A DNA stretch of 64,000 nucleotides, from the NCBI GenBank assembly GCA_033032865.1, contig JAWHQI010000061.1:806001-870000 (forward strand). The letters run 5' to 3'. The stretch's first letter is position 1. Every line of letters begins with the position of its first letter. This DNA is from Dactylorhiza incarnata. Lineage: Eukaryota; Streptophyta; Magnoliopsida; Asparagales; Orchidaceae. Of this stretch, positions 53,736 to 64,000 are shown one piece after another. A program made the translations under genes and the position numbers. The notes beneath the pieces are model-generated. The model searched no databases. It saw only the letters and a list, made by a program, of their open reading frames with translations, and was not told the origin of the DNA.

Positions 53736-53831
53736 AGTTTATTGTGGAGTATACATTTTTGATACTGTGAAATTTACAAATCTGTATTTTTATTTTGAAT
53801 GATTTTGTACTTGTTATGCATGTTTAGGGTA

Positions 53832-54806
53832 TTGTTCATCTACCAGTTTTTGGATCTTTCCTCATCCAGCTAGCTGTTTTTGGCAGTTTGCTTGTTCGAA
53901 CCCATTGGAACTACTGTTTCTTTAATGTGGGCAATTTGAACTTTGGGGTGGAAACTTCGAGATTAATTGATGCTGCTACATTGGAATTCACCAATTCTTT
54001 ATTGGCTGGACCTGCTTAGTTGATAAAAAATTAGCATCATATTTGAGGAAAGGGGTGGTTGAGAGGAAATCAATGAGTACCTGGGGCTGAATCCACATCA
54101 AGAACAGAAAATGTAAATGAAGTGTCGCTTTTGAGGCATAGTTTTTCTGATGAGCTGCAATTATTAGGATATAAAGAAGATGATGATTAGCCAGACATTG
54201 TTTGGTTAAGTTCAAAAAGAAAGTCTGAGTAAAGGTTATCAAGAGGTGTAGACCTCTTCTCTTCTTGATGTGGACGATGTACAATGTAGATATAGAGCGG
54301 TGATGAGTCGGCGCCGGTGGAGAGGGAGGTGTCCGCCTTGATTGATATTGTACGACGAATTGTGATTGATCTATGAAATTTATGAAGCTGAAAGAAGATG
54401 AAGGAAGCAGCCGAAGATCTCAAAAAAAAAATTAAGAAAGAAAACACATTGAAAAAGTCTATTTATAGAGAAACAATTCATACGTGGTAACCATGAAAGA
54501 GCTATTCATAGAATTTACTTACAAAATACTAAACAAAAGGAATGACGTGGATAATTTCACGGAGCTTTCCTCCTCAAATTTTAGATCGGGATCATTTTGG
54601 ATCTCAAATCTGATAGTTGACTTGGTCAATGGCAGAATTACTTTGTTTATAATAACATATTCATATGTACGGAAGAGAATGGGTGATAATATATATAATT
54701 AAAAAATAAAGCATTGTAGGACACGTGGCTGCTGTATATTGGAGGGGCATGCCTATAAATAGGTCTCGGACGTGAAAAGGATTTAGTAAAAACGGAGTTC
54801 AGACCA
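53832..54806. other. Spacer, possible minus-strand gene start
   Basis: 54447-54190 (minus) starts MFSFLIFFLRSSAASFIFF, a hydrophobic leader, and then SPLYIYIVHRPHQEE. It has a TATA-like TCTATAAATAGAC just upstream (about 54460). Y-I-V-H resembles the start of the subtilase propeptide, which is tempting next to subtilase tails, but nothing further downstream aligns convincingly. 54760-54772 (CCTATAAATAGG, plus) is another TATA-like site leading into the minisatellite. Confidence 0.3.
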
Positions 54807-55280
54807 AGGTCTTCTGGACTCGCCTCAGGTGGGCGAGGTCTTCTATACTCACCCCAGTTGGGCGAGGTCTTCTATACTCACCTCAGTTGGGCGAGGTCTT
54901 CTACACTCTCCCCAGGTGGGCGAGGTCTTCTACACTCTCCCCAGGTGGGCGAGGTCTTCTGCACTCGCCCTAGGTGGGCGAGGTCTTCTGCACTCGCCCT
55001 AGGTGGGCAAGGTCTTCCGCACTCTCCCAAATTGGGCGAGGTCTTCTTCACTCGTCCCAGGTGGGTGAGGTCTTATGCACTCGCCAGGTGGGCGAGGTCT
55101 TCTGCACTCGCCCCAGGTGGGCGAGGTCTTCTGCACTCGCTCCAGGTGAGTGAGGTCGTCTGCACTCTCCCCAGGTGGGCGAGGTCTTCTGCACTAGCCC
55201 CAGGTGGGCGAGGTCTTCTGCACTGGCCCCAGATGGGCGAGGTCTTCTGTACTCGCCCCAGTGAGGCGAGTTCTTCTGAG
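54807..55280. repeat. 29-bp minisatellite, about 16 copies
   Basis: Unit: GGTGGGCGAGGTCTTCTGCA followed by CTCGCCCCA. The period is 29 (for example 55087 to 55116). Copies vary at a few bases. The long ORFs on both strands here are repeat translations. The unit contains the GCGAG/CTCGC words common in the Tat elements. Confidence 0.9.
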
Positions 55281-56263
55281 CTGTCCTCAGACATTTTTGA
55301 TCTCGACGAATTACGGGTTATACGACGACATTGTCTCAGCAAGACGACACTCCTCCAGCTCCGAAACCCTTGTGCAATGTGCTTCGCACGTACAATGACA
55401 TTCGGGGGGGGGGGGGGGGGGCGACATTCGGCGGGGGCAGCGACATTTTGTCGGGCGACGACATTCGGCGTAGGCGACGACATTAGGCGGGGGAGGCCCA
55501 TATTTATATTAATTATATAATATATAACATAGTTCAATATTGTTCAGCAAAAATCATATGTTGTGATGGTTGTCATTTTTGCTAGGCCAAGCGGGAAAGT
55601 TCAATTCCCACAATTGATACTTTTTGTGAGATTAAAAAACAGGTTATATGGTTCTCTCTTTTCAATAAATTTAGGGATAAAATCGTAATTTCATGTTGTA
55701 GGGTACCCTACATCTTAAAATAAGCATACGACATCATATCATAGTAGGTATAGGAGCTCTAGTAAAAAGATGTAGGTAATCGGACGGTTAAAATTGATTT
55801 CAGTAAAATCGAATGATTATGATTGACTTGATGGTCGACCGGGTTATACCATAAGTGGATATCTTTATATATTAGTATAGTATATTAGTATATATATACT
55901 ATTATATTAAGAAGAACTGCCCTTTGGTGCAATCATAGAACTACCCAAAATACCCTTTCAGTTTTAAAAAAACAAATTTTTTCATCAGCGGCCCGAGAGG
56001 AGGGGGGCGGGGGGGGGGGGGGGGGGGGGGGGGGGGAGGAAAGAGGAAGAGAAAGGGGAGATATCCAAAAATTCTTTCACGTGGAGAGAGATAGAGGAGA
56101 GAGAGGGGGTAGCGGTCCGAGGAAAGGGAAAGAGAGAGGGTCATCAATCATTAATTATTTATATTAATTTAAATTTTTATTAATATAAGTTTTAATTTGT
56201 ATTAATATAAATTTTTATAAAATTATTATGTATTCTTAAACATCGTTAAAAAAATTAGGATGT

Positions 56264-56308
<45 letters not shown>

Positions 56309-56340
56309 ACCTTCTCCTACAATGCATGTCCGTATGTCAC
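55281..56340. repeat. Low-complexity tracts: G18, G28, (GT)n in AT-rich spacer
   Basis: G-run of 18 at 55404-55421 followed by GCGACATTCGGC repeats to 55490. G-run of 28 at 56009-56036 within a purine-rich stretch (56000-56140). (GT)n of about 20 units at 56266-56306. The rest is AT-rich, with no gene. Confidence 0.85.
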
Positions 56341-58761
56341 GCAAGATTAGGATTTCCCGGAAATGCCCTTACACCGCTCTTCTTCGCGAAACGAATGTAA
56401 CCTCGCCCTTTTCAATCCCCAAGCAATCGTTGTGCCTTTTCAGTCCTTGAAGAAACATCCCTCAATACTGTGGCTCTCCCCCTCGCCCGACGCCTCACCC
56501 AATCCAGTACATGAAGCCTCGCCCTTGCCTGAAGACCTAGCCCGAAGACATCATCCTTGCACGACCTCGCCTTAGTCGTCGTCCTCGCCAAAATTCGTCC
56601 CACTCGCCCAAAGCTATGGCATGCTCGAAGATTTCGGTATTCTTGAACTACAAACCCTCAATTTTCTCTCTTTACCGATGGATTTAGGTCTTCTCCTTCC
56701 CTGTCGAAGTCTAACAGGAGCTAGATGTTGGCCGACATGTCATTTTTGAGGGGGAATCGACACGTTACCGCCACATCACGAAACTGGCGTTTTCCAGTAT
56801 TGCGTCCTACAGTGATCCAAATGGTCTGATTCAACTTCCAAATGAAAGTAGACCTCCAGATGACCAGATCTATAATTCCTATCTCTGGACATTTTTTCAA
56901 AATATGGTCTCTAAGGGCCTCAAATTTTGCTTCAAAAATCGGGTAAATAATGTGACAGATTGTGCAAAACATGTAATAAATATTTACTGGTCTGCGATTA
57001 GCGCAGCCCGCCAGATCTAACGGCCACGGGGTCGTCTTCCCCGATGAGCCAACGACTCAGATTCGCCGCGACTGGGCGGTTTTGCGGGCGATTTTTCGGC
57101 CAACTGTGGCCGTCTCCGGCCAAACACCCAAGCCACCACCTTCACTCAACATAGGGCTCCCGCTTGGCAGTGGCCATTTGGCCGGAGGTGGACGGGGGTG
57201 GTCTGGGGCTATTTGCGTTTTTCGGCCAAGAACAATAAAAATCAGAAGTGGTGATTCACCATTTCCTTGAAAATTTTGAATAAGGATTAGAGAGCTAGCA
57301 CAGGAGGAGGGGGAGAGGAAAGTTGCCTGTGCGCGAGCTTGGCGACGGGTATTGCGGCGGAGGAAGACTCGATTTCCATTCCCGGCGTCCATGTTCAACT
57401 GGGTGCGGCTGAGCTCGATTCTTCCGATTAGAAGGGGGCTTTCTCTCCTTTTTCGATTCTAAAGCTAATGGTAGGGATGAATAAGGCTGAGGGGGTTTTG
57501 TTTGTTGGCTGCCATTTTCCGGCGACCTCCTCTATGTTGCCACCGCCTCAGCCAGCCAACTGCAGGTCTCCAACTCATCAGGAATTCACTCCTGAGCTCG
57601 AATTGGTGCTAGAGGAGAGAAGGTTTGGCTGCATTGCATTAGAATGGGGAGTTTTCCATTATGGTGGCCGACAAGGTTGATCTCTCTCTCTCCTCCCCTC
57701 CCTCTCAACAGCAGCCAGCTCAGCCCCTTTTCTGCTGGAATCCCTTGGGAAGACTGAGAGCAGGCCAGGATTTAGGGAGTGGTGGCCAAGTGGCCACCCC
57801 TCCATGAATTCCTCTTGACTTCTTGTTTGGTGGTGGTCGGCCACCCCTTGGTGAACTTCCTCCTTGGACCCAATTGGGCCCAAGGCAAACCAGCCCTCTC
57901 GTGGGCTTGATTAGGTGGGGTTGAGCCAAGTCCAATTGGCTTGGGGGTTAGGTTCAAGCCCACTTAATCAAAATTAAGCCAATTTGAGGAATTGGGTTTG
58001 AGCTTGATTCAAGCTCACACCCCTCAATGTGACTGACCCACATTGTTGCTTTAGGCACTATGAACTCATCCCAAGAGGAATTGGGTCAAGGTGGGGTCAA
58101 ATGGAGGTTTGATTGCACTTATTTGCCTATATGGGCAATTTGGGTATTTTGGGTGATTTTGTCCCTAATTCTCCAAGGTTGAATGCATACCTTGGTCCAT
58201 TTAGGTTTCATACTCTCCCCTTAGGTTTAAGAAGGGTTGTGGTAGGTCAATTTGGTCATCCAAAGTCTAATTGACCTTATTTTGGGAGGTTTGACATAAG
58301 ACAGCTCAAGGTTGACTTTTGGTTAGTTTGACTAATTAGGTCGACCTCAAGGGTCCCTAGTGGCCTACTTACTTCCTTGGATGGTCATAAGGATCAAGGT
58401 GAGGTTATGTTGGCCTATTGGAATCTCTGGTCACCCCTAGGCTAGGCCATCAAGATTTGCTAAATGCACCCCCAATGTGTATTCCTCCTTATCTTGTTGA
58501 GTTCATTGGGCCTCTTTGGCCCATTTTGTGTACTTGACTCATCCTAGGGAAATCTCCATGGCTATGTGTGATGCATAAGATGTTTTAGCCTCTTTTTAGT
58601 TCACTTTACATTAGGGTGGCCCATGGTGGCTGAGTGCACACCATGTATTTTTCACTCCTTTCAATTTGTCATCCTAGTGCCCTGTGTCATTTATCCTATT
58701 TTTGTCATGACTTGTCATGACAAAATTTTTCTAGGGGCCTAACAGTTTGGGGGATGTTACA
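56341..58761 (-). mobile_element. LTR-like region, minus strand, left limit unresolved
   Basis: The plus strand ends GGGGGATGTTACA at 58761, so the minus strand starts TGTAACATCCCCCAAAC, like the solo LTR at 41469. The region is long and gene-poor, with hydrophobic-free short ORFs only. 57885-58740 is a repetitive TTGGTCAAGG-rich stretch. A clear second boundary or target duplication was not found. 56395-56620 has CTCGCCC-rich text and could be a separate element. Confidence 0.4.
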
Positions 58762-59068
58762 GTATTAATGAAGGAAAATTTGTTGAGTGGTTAGCGGGTC
58801 CACTGCTGATGCTGAAGATGATGATGATGATGATGATGAAGTGTTTTCTGGAGAAGGATTGACTTGGACTCAGATTGGTGACATGGTTGATGTTGATGTG
58901 AGTTGTAGGAGAAGTGCAAAGCCGACTTTAAAACAGACATATACGACAAAAGCGAAAGGAAAATGACATATGTCAGAGAGGGATGTAAATATGAATTCTG
59001 AGGACAATGCAGATGATGCACTAGTATTTTACACTTCCGATGAATACCCAACTGATGAAGAATCATGA
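58762..59068 (+). pseudogene. Acidic coding remnant of a transposase-like gene
   Basis: In one frame the sequence reads ADAEDDDDDDDEVFSG, GLTWTQIGDMVDVDVSCRRS, then a TGA, then SERDVNMNSEDNADDALVFY and SDEYPTDEES before a final stop. Acidic runs around an L-T-W-x-x-I/V-G block occur at the C-termini of some plant hAT transposases, which is my guess. There is no catalytic core. It starts directly at the LTR-like boundary, so its 5' part has been removed. Confidence 0.35.
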
Positions 59069-59971
59069 TGTTATTTAAGTGAGTTGAATTAAGTTAATTC
59101 TTTTCATCATATTCATTTCACTTATTCTTTAATATAGTTCTTAGTTCTTACTAAAATGTTCATTGATTAATTTCAGGAAAAAATATTGTAGATTTATATA
59201 AGAGTAGCAGATTCTGTGGAGCATTAAGATTTTGGTAATAAGCTGAGGTACGATTATACTTTCTAGTTTAAATGTTTAATACTTTAATTTGATTTTGTGA
59301 TGTTGAATTATACTATTACTTGATTGAAAGTATGCAATATTTCTATTTATTACAAATTGATTAAACACGTGTTAGTAGTTTCATTTTCTAATATGAATTT
59401 TAGTACTTCATTAAACAAAATAATTACCATCTAATTAAAAAAATATTATGATATATAATATATATATAATATTACAATCCGACATTTTGAAATGTCTCCG
59501 ATATATCCCCCGCAATCTGACATCCGACATAAAAAACCCAAACTGACATGGACTGACATTCGACATCTGCAAACTTGCACGGGAGAAGATGGTAAGTTCC
59601 TTCAACTCCATTGATCTAGGTCTTCTTCTTCACATCTTAGAGGCGATCATTACTTATATTGTATGATTGAGCTTGAATTTACAATATTTATGGTCCCTTG
59701 ATAAACATCTTATTGTTGATTTGATGGTGTATTTCATGTTCATGGTAAAGTTCGATGATTGAAGGCTACGTTGAGCTTCTTTAGTGAGCTTCTTCCTGGA
59801 GCTTCAACACAAGTTCTTCCTAGATACTTTGAGCGCCGCTGTCATCTCGCAAAGGTTATCTTTCCTAGCCCTCCCTTGCCCAACACCATTGTTGAAACCA
59901 GCAACTGGTCTCTTGAGTTCGGACCCACTGGGGGGTGTAGCCAATGCTTATTTCTCCCTCACTAGACTCTC
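59069..59971. other. Spacer between transposase remnant and Tat LTR
   Basis: AT-rich. 59478-59580 has repeated TCCGACAT/CTGACAT words (about eight), like subterminal repeats of a hAT element that might match the acidic remnant. 59745-59965 has short open frames without recognisable motifs. Confidence 0.35.
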
Positions 59972-60554
59972 TTGATGGTGGATGTGAGAATTGGAATAGA
60001 CACAAGGCTGAGGCGAGGAGGTCCCGCCATACACCCGGAAGATCTTAGAGAGCTTCCCCTCCCAAACCAAAGCTCAACCGGGCACCTTGGAGGGCACTGG
60101 CTGCCAACCAAAACTAACCTAGAGGAGAGGATTCTCTAAAATCGGATCTCCTCCAAGGTGCCCTTAAGGGTCTATTTATAGATTTTTCTAGGCTGGTCTG
60201 CAAATAGCATGAATCCGCCTTTTAATTTTACTAACGGCACCCCAAATTGGTCTGCTAACAACCTAACTCCGCTGTTCCGAAGGGCTATTTGCAGCCCACC
60301 AGGGGTATCATGGTGATTTCCTCCTCAAATCATCCTGGGCGAATGGTCCGTGAGGGTACCACTCGCTGGGCACCCGCTTAGCTGGGCGAGTGCCCATTCC
60401 TCTGGGCGAATGGTCCGTGAGGGCACCACTCGCCGAATTCCTTCCCTACTGACCTGGGGGCCCTTCCACCTATCCGAACCTGGCCGAATGATCTGACTGG
60501 CCCAGGTCTCGCCAGCTGGCTTGAGGGGCCCACTCGGCGAATACGGGTTGTACA
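59972..60554 (-). mobile_element. Tat 3' LTR (second element)
   Basis: Similar in order to the first Tat LTR: GAGGTCCCGCCATACACCCG and CTTCCCCTCC, a TATA on the minus strand (CTATAAATAGAC, about 60170-60181), and the end TACGGGTTGTACA at 60554. The left end is uncertain by some tens of bases. Confidence 0.65.
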
Positions 60555-60578
60555 CAATCCCCGCTCTTTGCGAGCGAT
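60555..60578 (-). promoter_or_regulatory. Polypurine tract of second Tat element
   Basis: On the minus strand GCAAAGAGCGGGGATTG directly precedes the LTR start TGTACAACCC. A purine run at this spot marks a 3' LTR, which fixes the element's orientation. Confidence 0.6.
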
Positions 60579-60666
60579 TCCTGCGCTCGGAAAGAACAGT
60601 CCAACCCTGTATTCGGTGAGTGCTTGCTGACTGGACCTCATAAGATTCTGTGGTTCCCACCGTCAT

Positions 60667-60679
60667 TCTATATATACAT
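60667..60679 (+). promoter_or_regulatory. TATA box of accessory gene A
   Basis: TCTATATATACAT lies about 70 bp before the ATG at 60741, leaving room for a start site near 60700. The ATG at 60684 is too close to the TATA to be the likely start. Confidence 0.6.
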
Positions 60680-60740
60680 CCTCATGTCAGGTTTTTCTGG
60701 ACCACTCTCTCATCTCGGCTCAGAGTTTCTCCACTTCCTA

Positions 60741-61879
60741 ATGTCTTTCCACAAACCTTCTGCGAAACCCCTCTCGCGAGAGATGATCGACCGCCTGGCT
60801 GCGGCACAAGCTGTAACTGCCCCCAAGGCATCCAAATTTGCTCCCTGGCTGATGTCTAAACGGGATCCGAGCGCCCCCTATGTCTCGCGTCGAGCCAAGG
60901 CGATTCGGCTGAATCGTCAGAGAGGCGAGACTGCCTCGGAGTCTCCGGCGGATACTCCACCGGCGAACACTCCGCTGGCGGATGCTCTTCCGGACCCTGC
61001 GATGCAGGTATGAGGATTCCTCCTATCTCCGTTTAGTTCCTGTCCCTTACCCTGCGTTTATTCTGACCATTCGCAGGGGGCTTTGGTGCCGGAGACTGGC
61101 CACGGGGCCGTCTCGGGCAATGTCGCGGTGCTACCTCTCGCGAACGAGAGGCCTCCAGATCTGGACCTTGCTCCCCCACCCCCTCCGGGCGAGACCTCAT
61201 TGCAGTCCGGTAAGTTGTAAACCCTTTTAGATTCTCCCTTCATGCGGCTCGTTGCTGACCACTACTTTTCGCAGCCCTCGACCCCGACCTTTCGCTGCGG
61301 AACACTATTCCTCCGAGTTCCCCTGTTCGACCGAACCCCTCCGTGCTCGCGGATGAGCCGAGGGTATCTCCCCAGAAGGGACTCGGTCAGCAGGACCGCG
61401 CGGATGATCCTGCGGATGCTCCAGCTCCTACCTCACGACCCTACCGTCCCGGAAGGGGAAAGGTTCTACCTCCCGTCGGGTTGTTTGGAACGCACCCCCA
61501 TTCGTCTCGTCCCCTGGGTCAGAAGGAACCCCTACCCGGTTAGTATCTTTAATCGCCTCCAGTGCATTCGCTCAGTTTCTGACCAGTTTGTGATCTCGCA
61601 GGTTATCGAGAAGCCTCTCCTTTTGGTTCCTACCATGACGGGGAAGAAGGGATGCTCTCGCCTCTCCCCTCTCCCGGGGATCTCACTGACTTCCTTGGTG
61701 ACTCCTCAGATCCTGCAACCTTGAAGGAGCGAGTTGCGGATGTCTTGGGAAAGCTCATCCACATTCAACGGAACATCGCCGGCCAGGTGGATGACGTGCG
61801 GAGGGAGGTCACGCGTGAGCTGAGGGACCTCCAAAAGGACTACGCGTCTTCTCATGACGGTGGAGCATCTGGGAGGTGA
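60741..61879 (+). CDS. Accessory gene A of Tat element, four exons, function unknown
   Basis: Exons fit at 60741-61007, 61077-61209, 61275-61538 and 61602-61879. All three introns are 62-70 bp with GT-AG ends (each acceptor TCGCAG), and phases 0, 1 and 1 match across every junction. The product is about 313 residues. It starts MSFHKPSAKPLSREMIDRLA, has a basic patch (SRRAKAIRLNRQRG), a long Pro/Ala-rich low-complexity middle (PPPPPGETS, DDPADAPAPTSRPYRPGRG) and a C-terminal helix likely to form a coiled coil (LKERVADVLGKLIHIQRNIA, VDDVRREVTRELRDLQKDY). I do not recognise it. It is antisense to the expected pol and has its own TATA. Codon use matches gene B. Another frame continues open to 62039, so the true 3' end may differ. 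No counterpart survives in the first Tat copy. Confidence 0.6.
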
Positions 61880-62503
61880 AGGCGGGGAGCTGTCTCCCGC
61901 GAGACATGCCGCGCGCGCCCGGGACCAGCTTCAGCTAGCGTCTCATGAGATCACCTCCATGCTCGCGTATTATCGCCCCCGAATGCCTCCGGAGGCTGGG
62001 CCGCGAGGGCATGGTCGGTGGTACTGGGAGGAGCGCTAGTCGGATCCTCATTCGCCTCCCTTGTATTTTTTCCTTTTTACTCTATTCATGGTGCTGGGGA
62101 TATCAGACTTTATTTATGCTTGTAATAATTTCCTACCCTGTGCTTTTGCGAATGCTTTATTTCTATTTTCTTTTTCATTTCTCACAACTTGCTTATTTAT
62201 GCTGAATGATATAATCTCGTTAAATGTTTTTGCGACTCTTTCGCGTGGCTGTCGAGTGGATGACCACTGGGCATTCGCCATTGATGGGCGAGAGAGGTCG
62301 GCTCGGGTTTCGAGGTGTCGGGAAGACGCGATTGCTATTCGCACACCCACTGCCTCGAAAGCCCAAGCGCCATTTGAATCTTCTATAAATAGGCCGTTCA
62401 ACCACCACATTAATTACCTTGCCATCCGCTCCCTCTCTCTCCTTGCGTTAGCACTCGCGCTTCTCTCTTCCTTACTGCTCCCGCCTTCTTCAGCATTCAC
62501 AAA
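61880..62503 (+). promoter_or_regulatory. Intergenic region and promoter of accessory gene B
   Basis: Gene A 3' end (an open alternative frame to 62039), AT-rich sequence, then TCTATAAATAGG at 62383-62394. This is 110 bp before the gene B ATG, matching the TATA position in the first copy. Confidence 0.6.
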
Positions 62504-64000
62504 ATGGGTGGTGAAGCCGAAGGTAGGGCTAGGTGCGCCAGTGCATTCGCCAACCATGCATTCGACTCCTGCGATCTCTCCGACGAGGCTTACTTGACCG
62601 CTGTCGCGGACTACGTTCCGCCGGGATTTCAAGCGCGGAAGCCCGGACCAGAGGACCGTCTAAACACCATCTCGCCCTGTGCTCTTGCGATCCCGCTAGA
62701 GCACTTCGAGGTGGGTTTTCGCCTTCCCATCTGGCCGGAACTCCGCCAGACCTTCCGGTACTACAGGGTCGTGCCCGGCCAGCTCAACCCCAACTCCATC
62801 GCCATGCTGGTCGGGTACGCGTGCTACCTGCGGGAAGAGGGGATCGAGTTCTCGCTTCCCGTCTTCCGCAAACTCTACACCTTTCGCTGCACCCACGGCG
62901 TCTCCTTCTTCTCGGGTCAAAGCCCACTCAAGCACTATGGGCTCCCGAACAAAAACCATGACTGGGTTCGCCGCTTCCTCTTCGTCAGCGGGAGCCTGGG
63001 AAACACTCTTCTCGCCCCGGTGCAGGAGGAGGAGTCAACCTTCCGCCCCCCGACCTTAGGTGGGCACGAGGCCAAACTCCATCAATACATTCTGGAGCAT
63101 GGGATGGACCTCGTCTATCTCCGGCAAAACGTCAATTCACTCCCGCCCGTTCCGCAGGGTGAGGGTAGGTTTTTCGAGATCTCCTCCTTTCCTTTAGGCT
63201 GTGTATCTTACACCATTCGCTAACCCATTCGCGTTCTTGCGTAGGTGTGCGAAGTTTCCCCCTTCATCCGCCGCGACCTCCGGGGTTCTGCGTGCCTCTT
63301 GCGCAAGCCGCAGCGGACGCTTGCCGGGAGGAGCCTTCTTCGTCCAAGCCCAGCGGCCGGAAGCGAAAACCCGGAGCGCTCACTTCATCTTCCTCCAAGA
63401 AGCCAAAAAGTCCTTCCGCCAAGGGGAAGGGAATCTTGGACGAGACCCCAGGGACGAGTGCTCCGACCCAAACCCTGGGGACGGGTGCGCCGGTCCTAAC
63501 CCAGGGGGCAGATGCGCCGGCCCAAACCTTGGGGTCGGGTGCGCCAGACGGGACTGGGGCCACGGCGAGATCGTCGTTGCCGCCGCCTCCGTTGCCCAGG
63601 GACCACCGGAACTTCCCCAGCGGCGAGAAGTACATGGACCCCTCGGGGGCTCCCCTGGTGAAGTGGGATAGGAATGCTAACAGGGTCTCGCTCTCCACCC
63701 TCCATCCGTCGTGGATAGAGAGCGATCTCGCCAGTGGTGAGGCTTACGCCATCGCGTATGCCCTCTATGGCCGAGAAGACACCGAAGTCTATGATGCCGA
63801 GACGACCCAGATTCTCGCTCATGAGAGTGCCAGGGCCATGCTGCGGGCGCTCGAGCTCACGCATATGTCTTCGCGCCGGAGCATCAAACTGGCGCGGAAC
63901 TTGAAGGAGGTCGAGGAGTCCAGGGCTACCGTTTCCGCCGAGGTGCGTGAACTTAAGATAAAACTGGAAGCTGCGGAAACCCTTCTCGCCAGCCGCCCAG
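62504..64000 (+). CDS. Accessory gene B of Tat element (PF04195-like), runs off window
   Basis: ATG 62504 opens exon 1 to 63158. A phase-1 GT-AG intron follows (63159-63244), then an exon that stays open to the window edge. Exon 1 has the conserved domain: ALAIPLEHFEVGFRLPIWPE, VVPGQLNPNSIAMLVGYACY and GLPNKNHDWVRRFLFVSG. Exon 2 has a Lys-rich nuclear-type stretch (SSSSKKPKSPSAKGKG), a short repeated segment (TQTLGTGAP, AQTLGSGAP), AYAIAYALYGREDTEVYDAE and the start of a coiled coil. It is colinear with the first copy, and the intron sits at the same place and phase. Unlike that copy it has no stop. The domain is known from plant gypsy-type transposons; its role is not established. Incomplete at its 3' end. 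Confidence 0.8.

Larger units (their letters stand above)
53191..53831. repeat. Inverted repeat of subtilase 3' end, about 300-bp arms
   Basis: The left arm, about 53191-53493, is the reverse complement of the right arm, about 53508-53831, with some 14 bases between them (TAGTCGAACGTCGG). Over the roughly 200 coding bases the arms differ at about ten positions. Each arm carries the last 68 codons of the same subtilase type as 35759-35959 plus its 3' UTR. Confidence 0.9.
59972..64000 (-). mobile_element. Second Tat-type element: 3' LTR and accessory half
   Basis: An LTR on the left, a polypurine tract, then two plus-strand accessory genes. By analogy with the first copy, pol and gag would lie on the minus strand beyond 64000. 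The LTR is in the same orientation as 34552-35189. Confidence 0.75.

Noticed and set aside
54060..54447. N-terminal subtilase exon (signal peptide plus Y-I-V-H propeptide start)
   Set aside because: Only the four-residue motif and a hydrophobic leader match; downstream frames break and do not align. Kept only as a note in the spacer entry.
54858..55537. Long ORFs (220 and 154 codons) over the minisatellite
   Set aside because: A stop-free 29-bp unit read in successive frames; low complexity and no homology.
1..64000. tRNA, rRNA or snoRNA genes; organellar insertions; endogenous pararetrovirus
   Set aside because: I looked for tRNA-like arms, rRNA landmarks and pararetrovirus coat/movement/RT order and saw none; tRNA similarity is confined to primer-binding sites.

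Overview
The window is nuclear DNA of a flowering plant. I cannot name the species. Evidence for this: plant lineages of LTR retrotransposons (Ty1/copia with an initiator-Met-tRNA primer site; Ty3/gypsy of the Tat type with a second RNase H), CACTA (En/Spm), hAT and PIF-Harbinger DNA transposons, Tourist-like MITEs, plant gene fragments (ATP sulfurylase, IQD calmodulin-binding protein, subtilase) and GT-AG introns. I found no intact single-copy host gene, tRNA or rRNA. The window is a nested transposon cluster.

Layout. 1-7655: a copia element (LTR end, primer site, gag). Its gag is split by a hAT transposon at about 2376-6834, whose transposase lies on the minus strand and carries two frameshifts. 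7656-20882: a 13.2 kb CACTA element. It has a damaged TNPD transposase (10981-14748), an apparently intact five-exon TNPA-like gene (14718-16482) and then a 3 kb block of captured host exons: ATP sulfurylase, KH protein, IQD protein, KH protein again, RBBP6-like protein and a P450-like scrap. 20883-24330: an island of debris (duplicate of the hAT/copia junction, end of a long chromovirus-type LTR, 3' end of another copia). Beyond it a second, inverted copy of the CACTA end starts at 24331.

25660-35189: a Tat-type gypsy element on the minus strand. One frame holds gag, protease and RT-RH-aRH-INT, interrupted by two stop codons. An antisense accessory gene on the plus strand keeps its introns. 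A four-copy 109-bp array lies where the two converge. The right LTR is at 34552-35189; the left LTR was not found. 35190-38672: a subtilase pseudogene fragment followed by a decayed copia. 41375-50568: a PIF-Harbinger element with TIRs and a TAA target duplication, carrying both ORFs (broken) and hosting a 5.3 kb solo LTR with a perfect CAGCC duplication. 53191-53831: a near-perfect inverted repeat of the subtilase 3' end. 54807-55280: a 29-bp minisatellite. 59972-64000: the 3' LTR and accessory half of a second Tat element, whose pol lies beyond the right edge. It carries two plus-strand spliced genes.

Most informative points: the multi-gene capture inside the CACTA element, including an in-frame KH-IQD fusion exon; the intron-bearing accessory genes running antisense to Tat gag-pol, one of which I do not recognise; the subtilase inverted repeat as a possible small-RNA source; and a Harbinger/MITE pair sharing termini. 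All calls come from reading the sequence; no database search was run.
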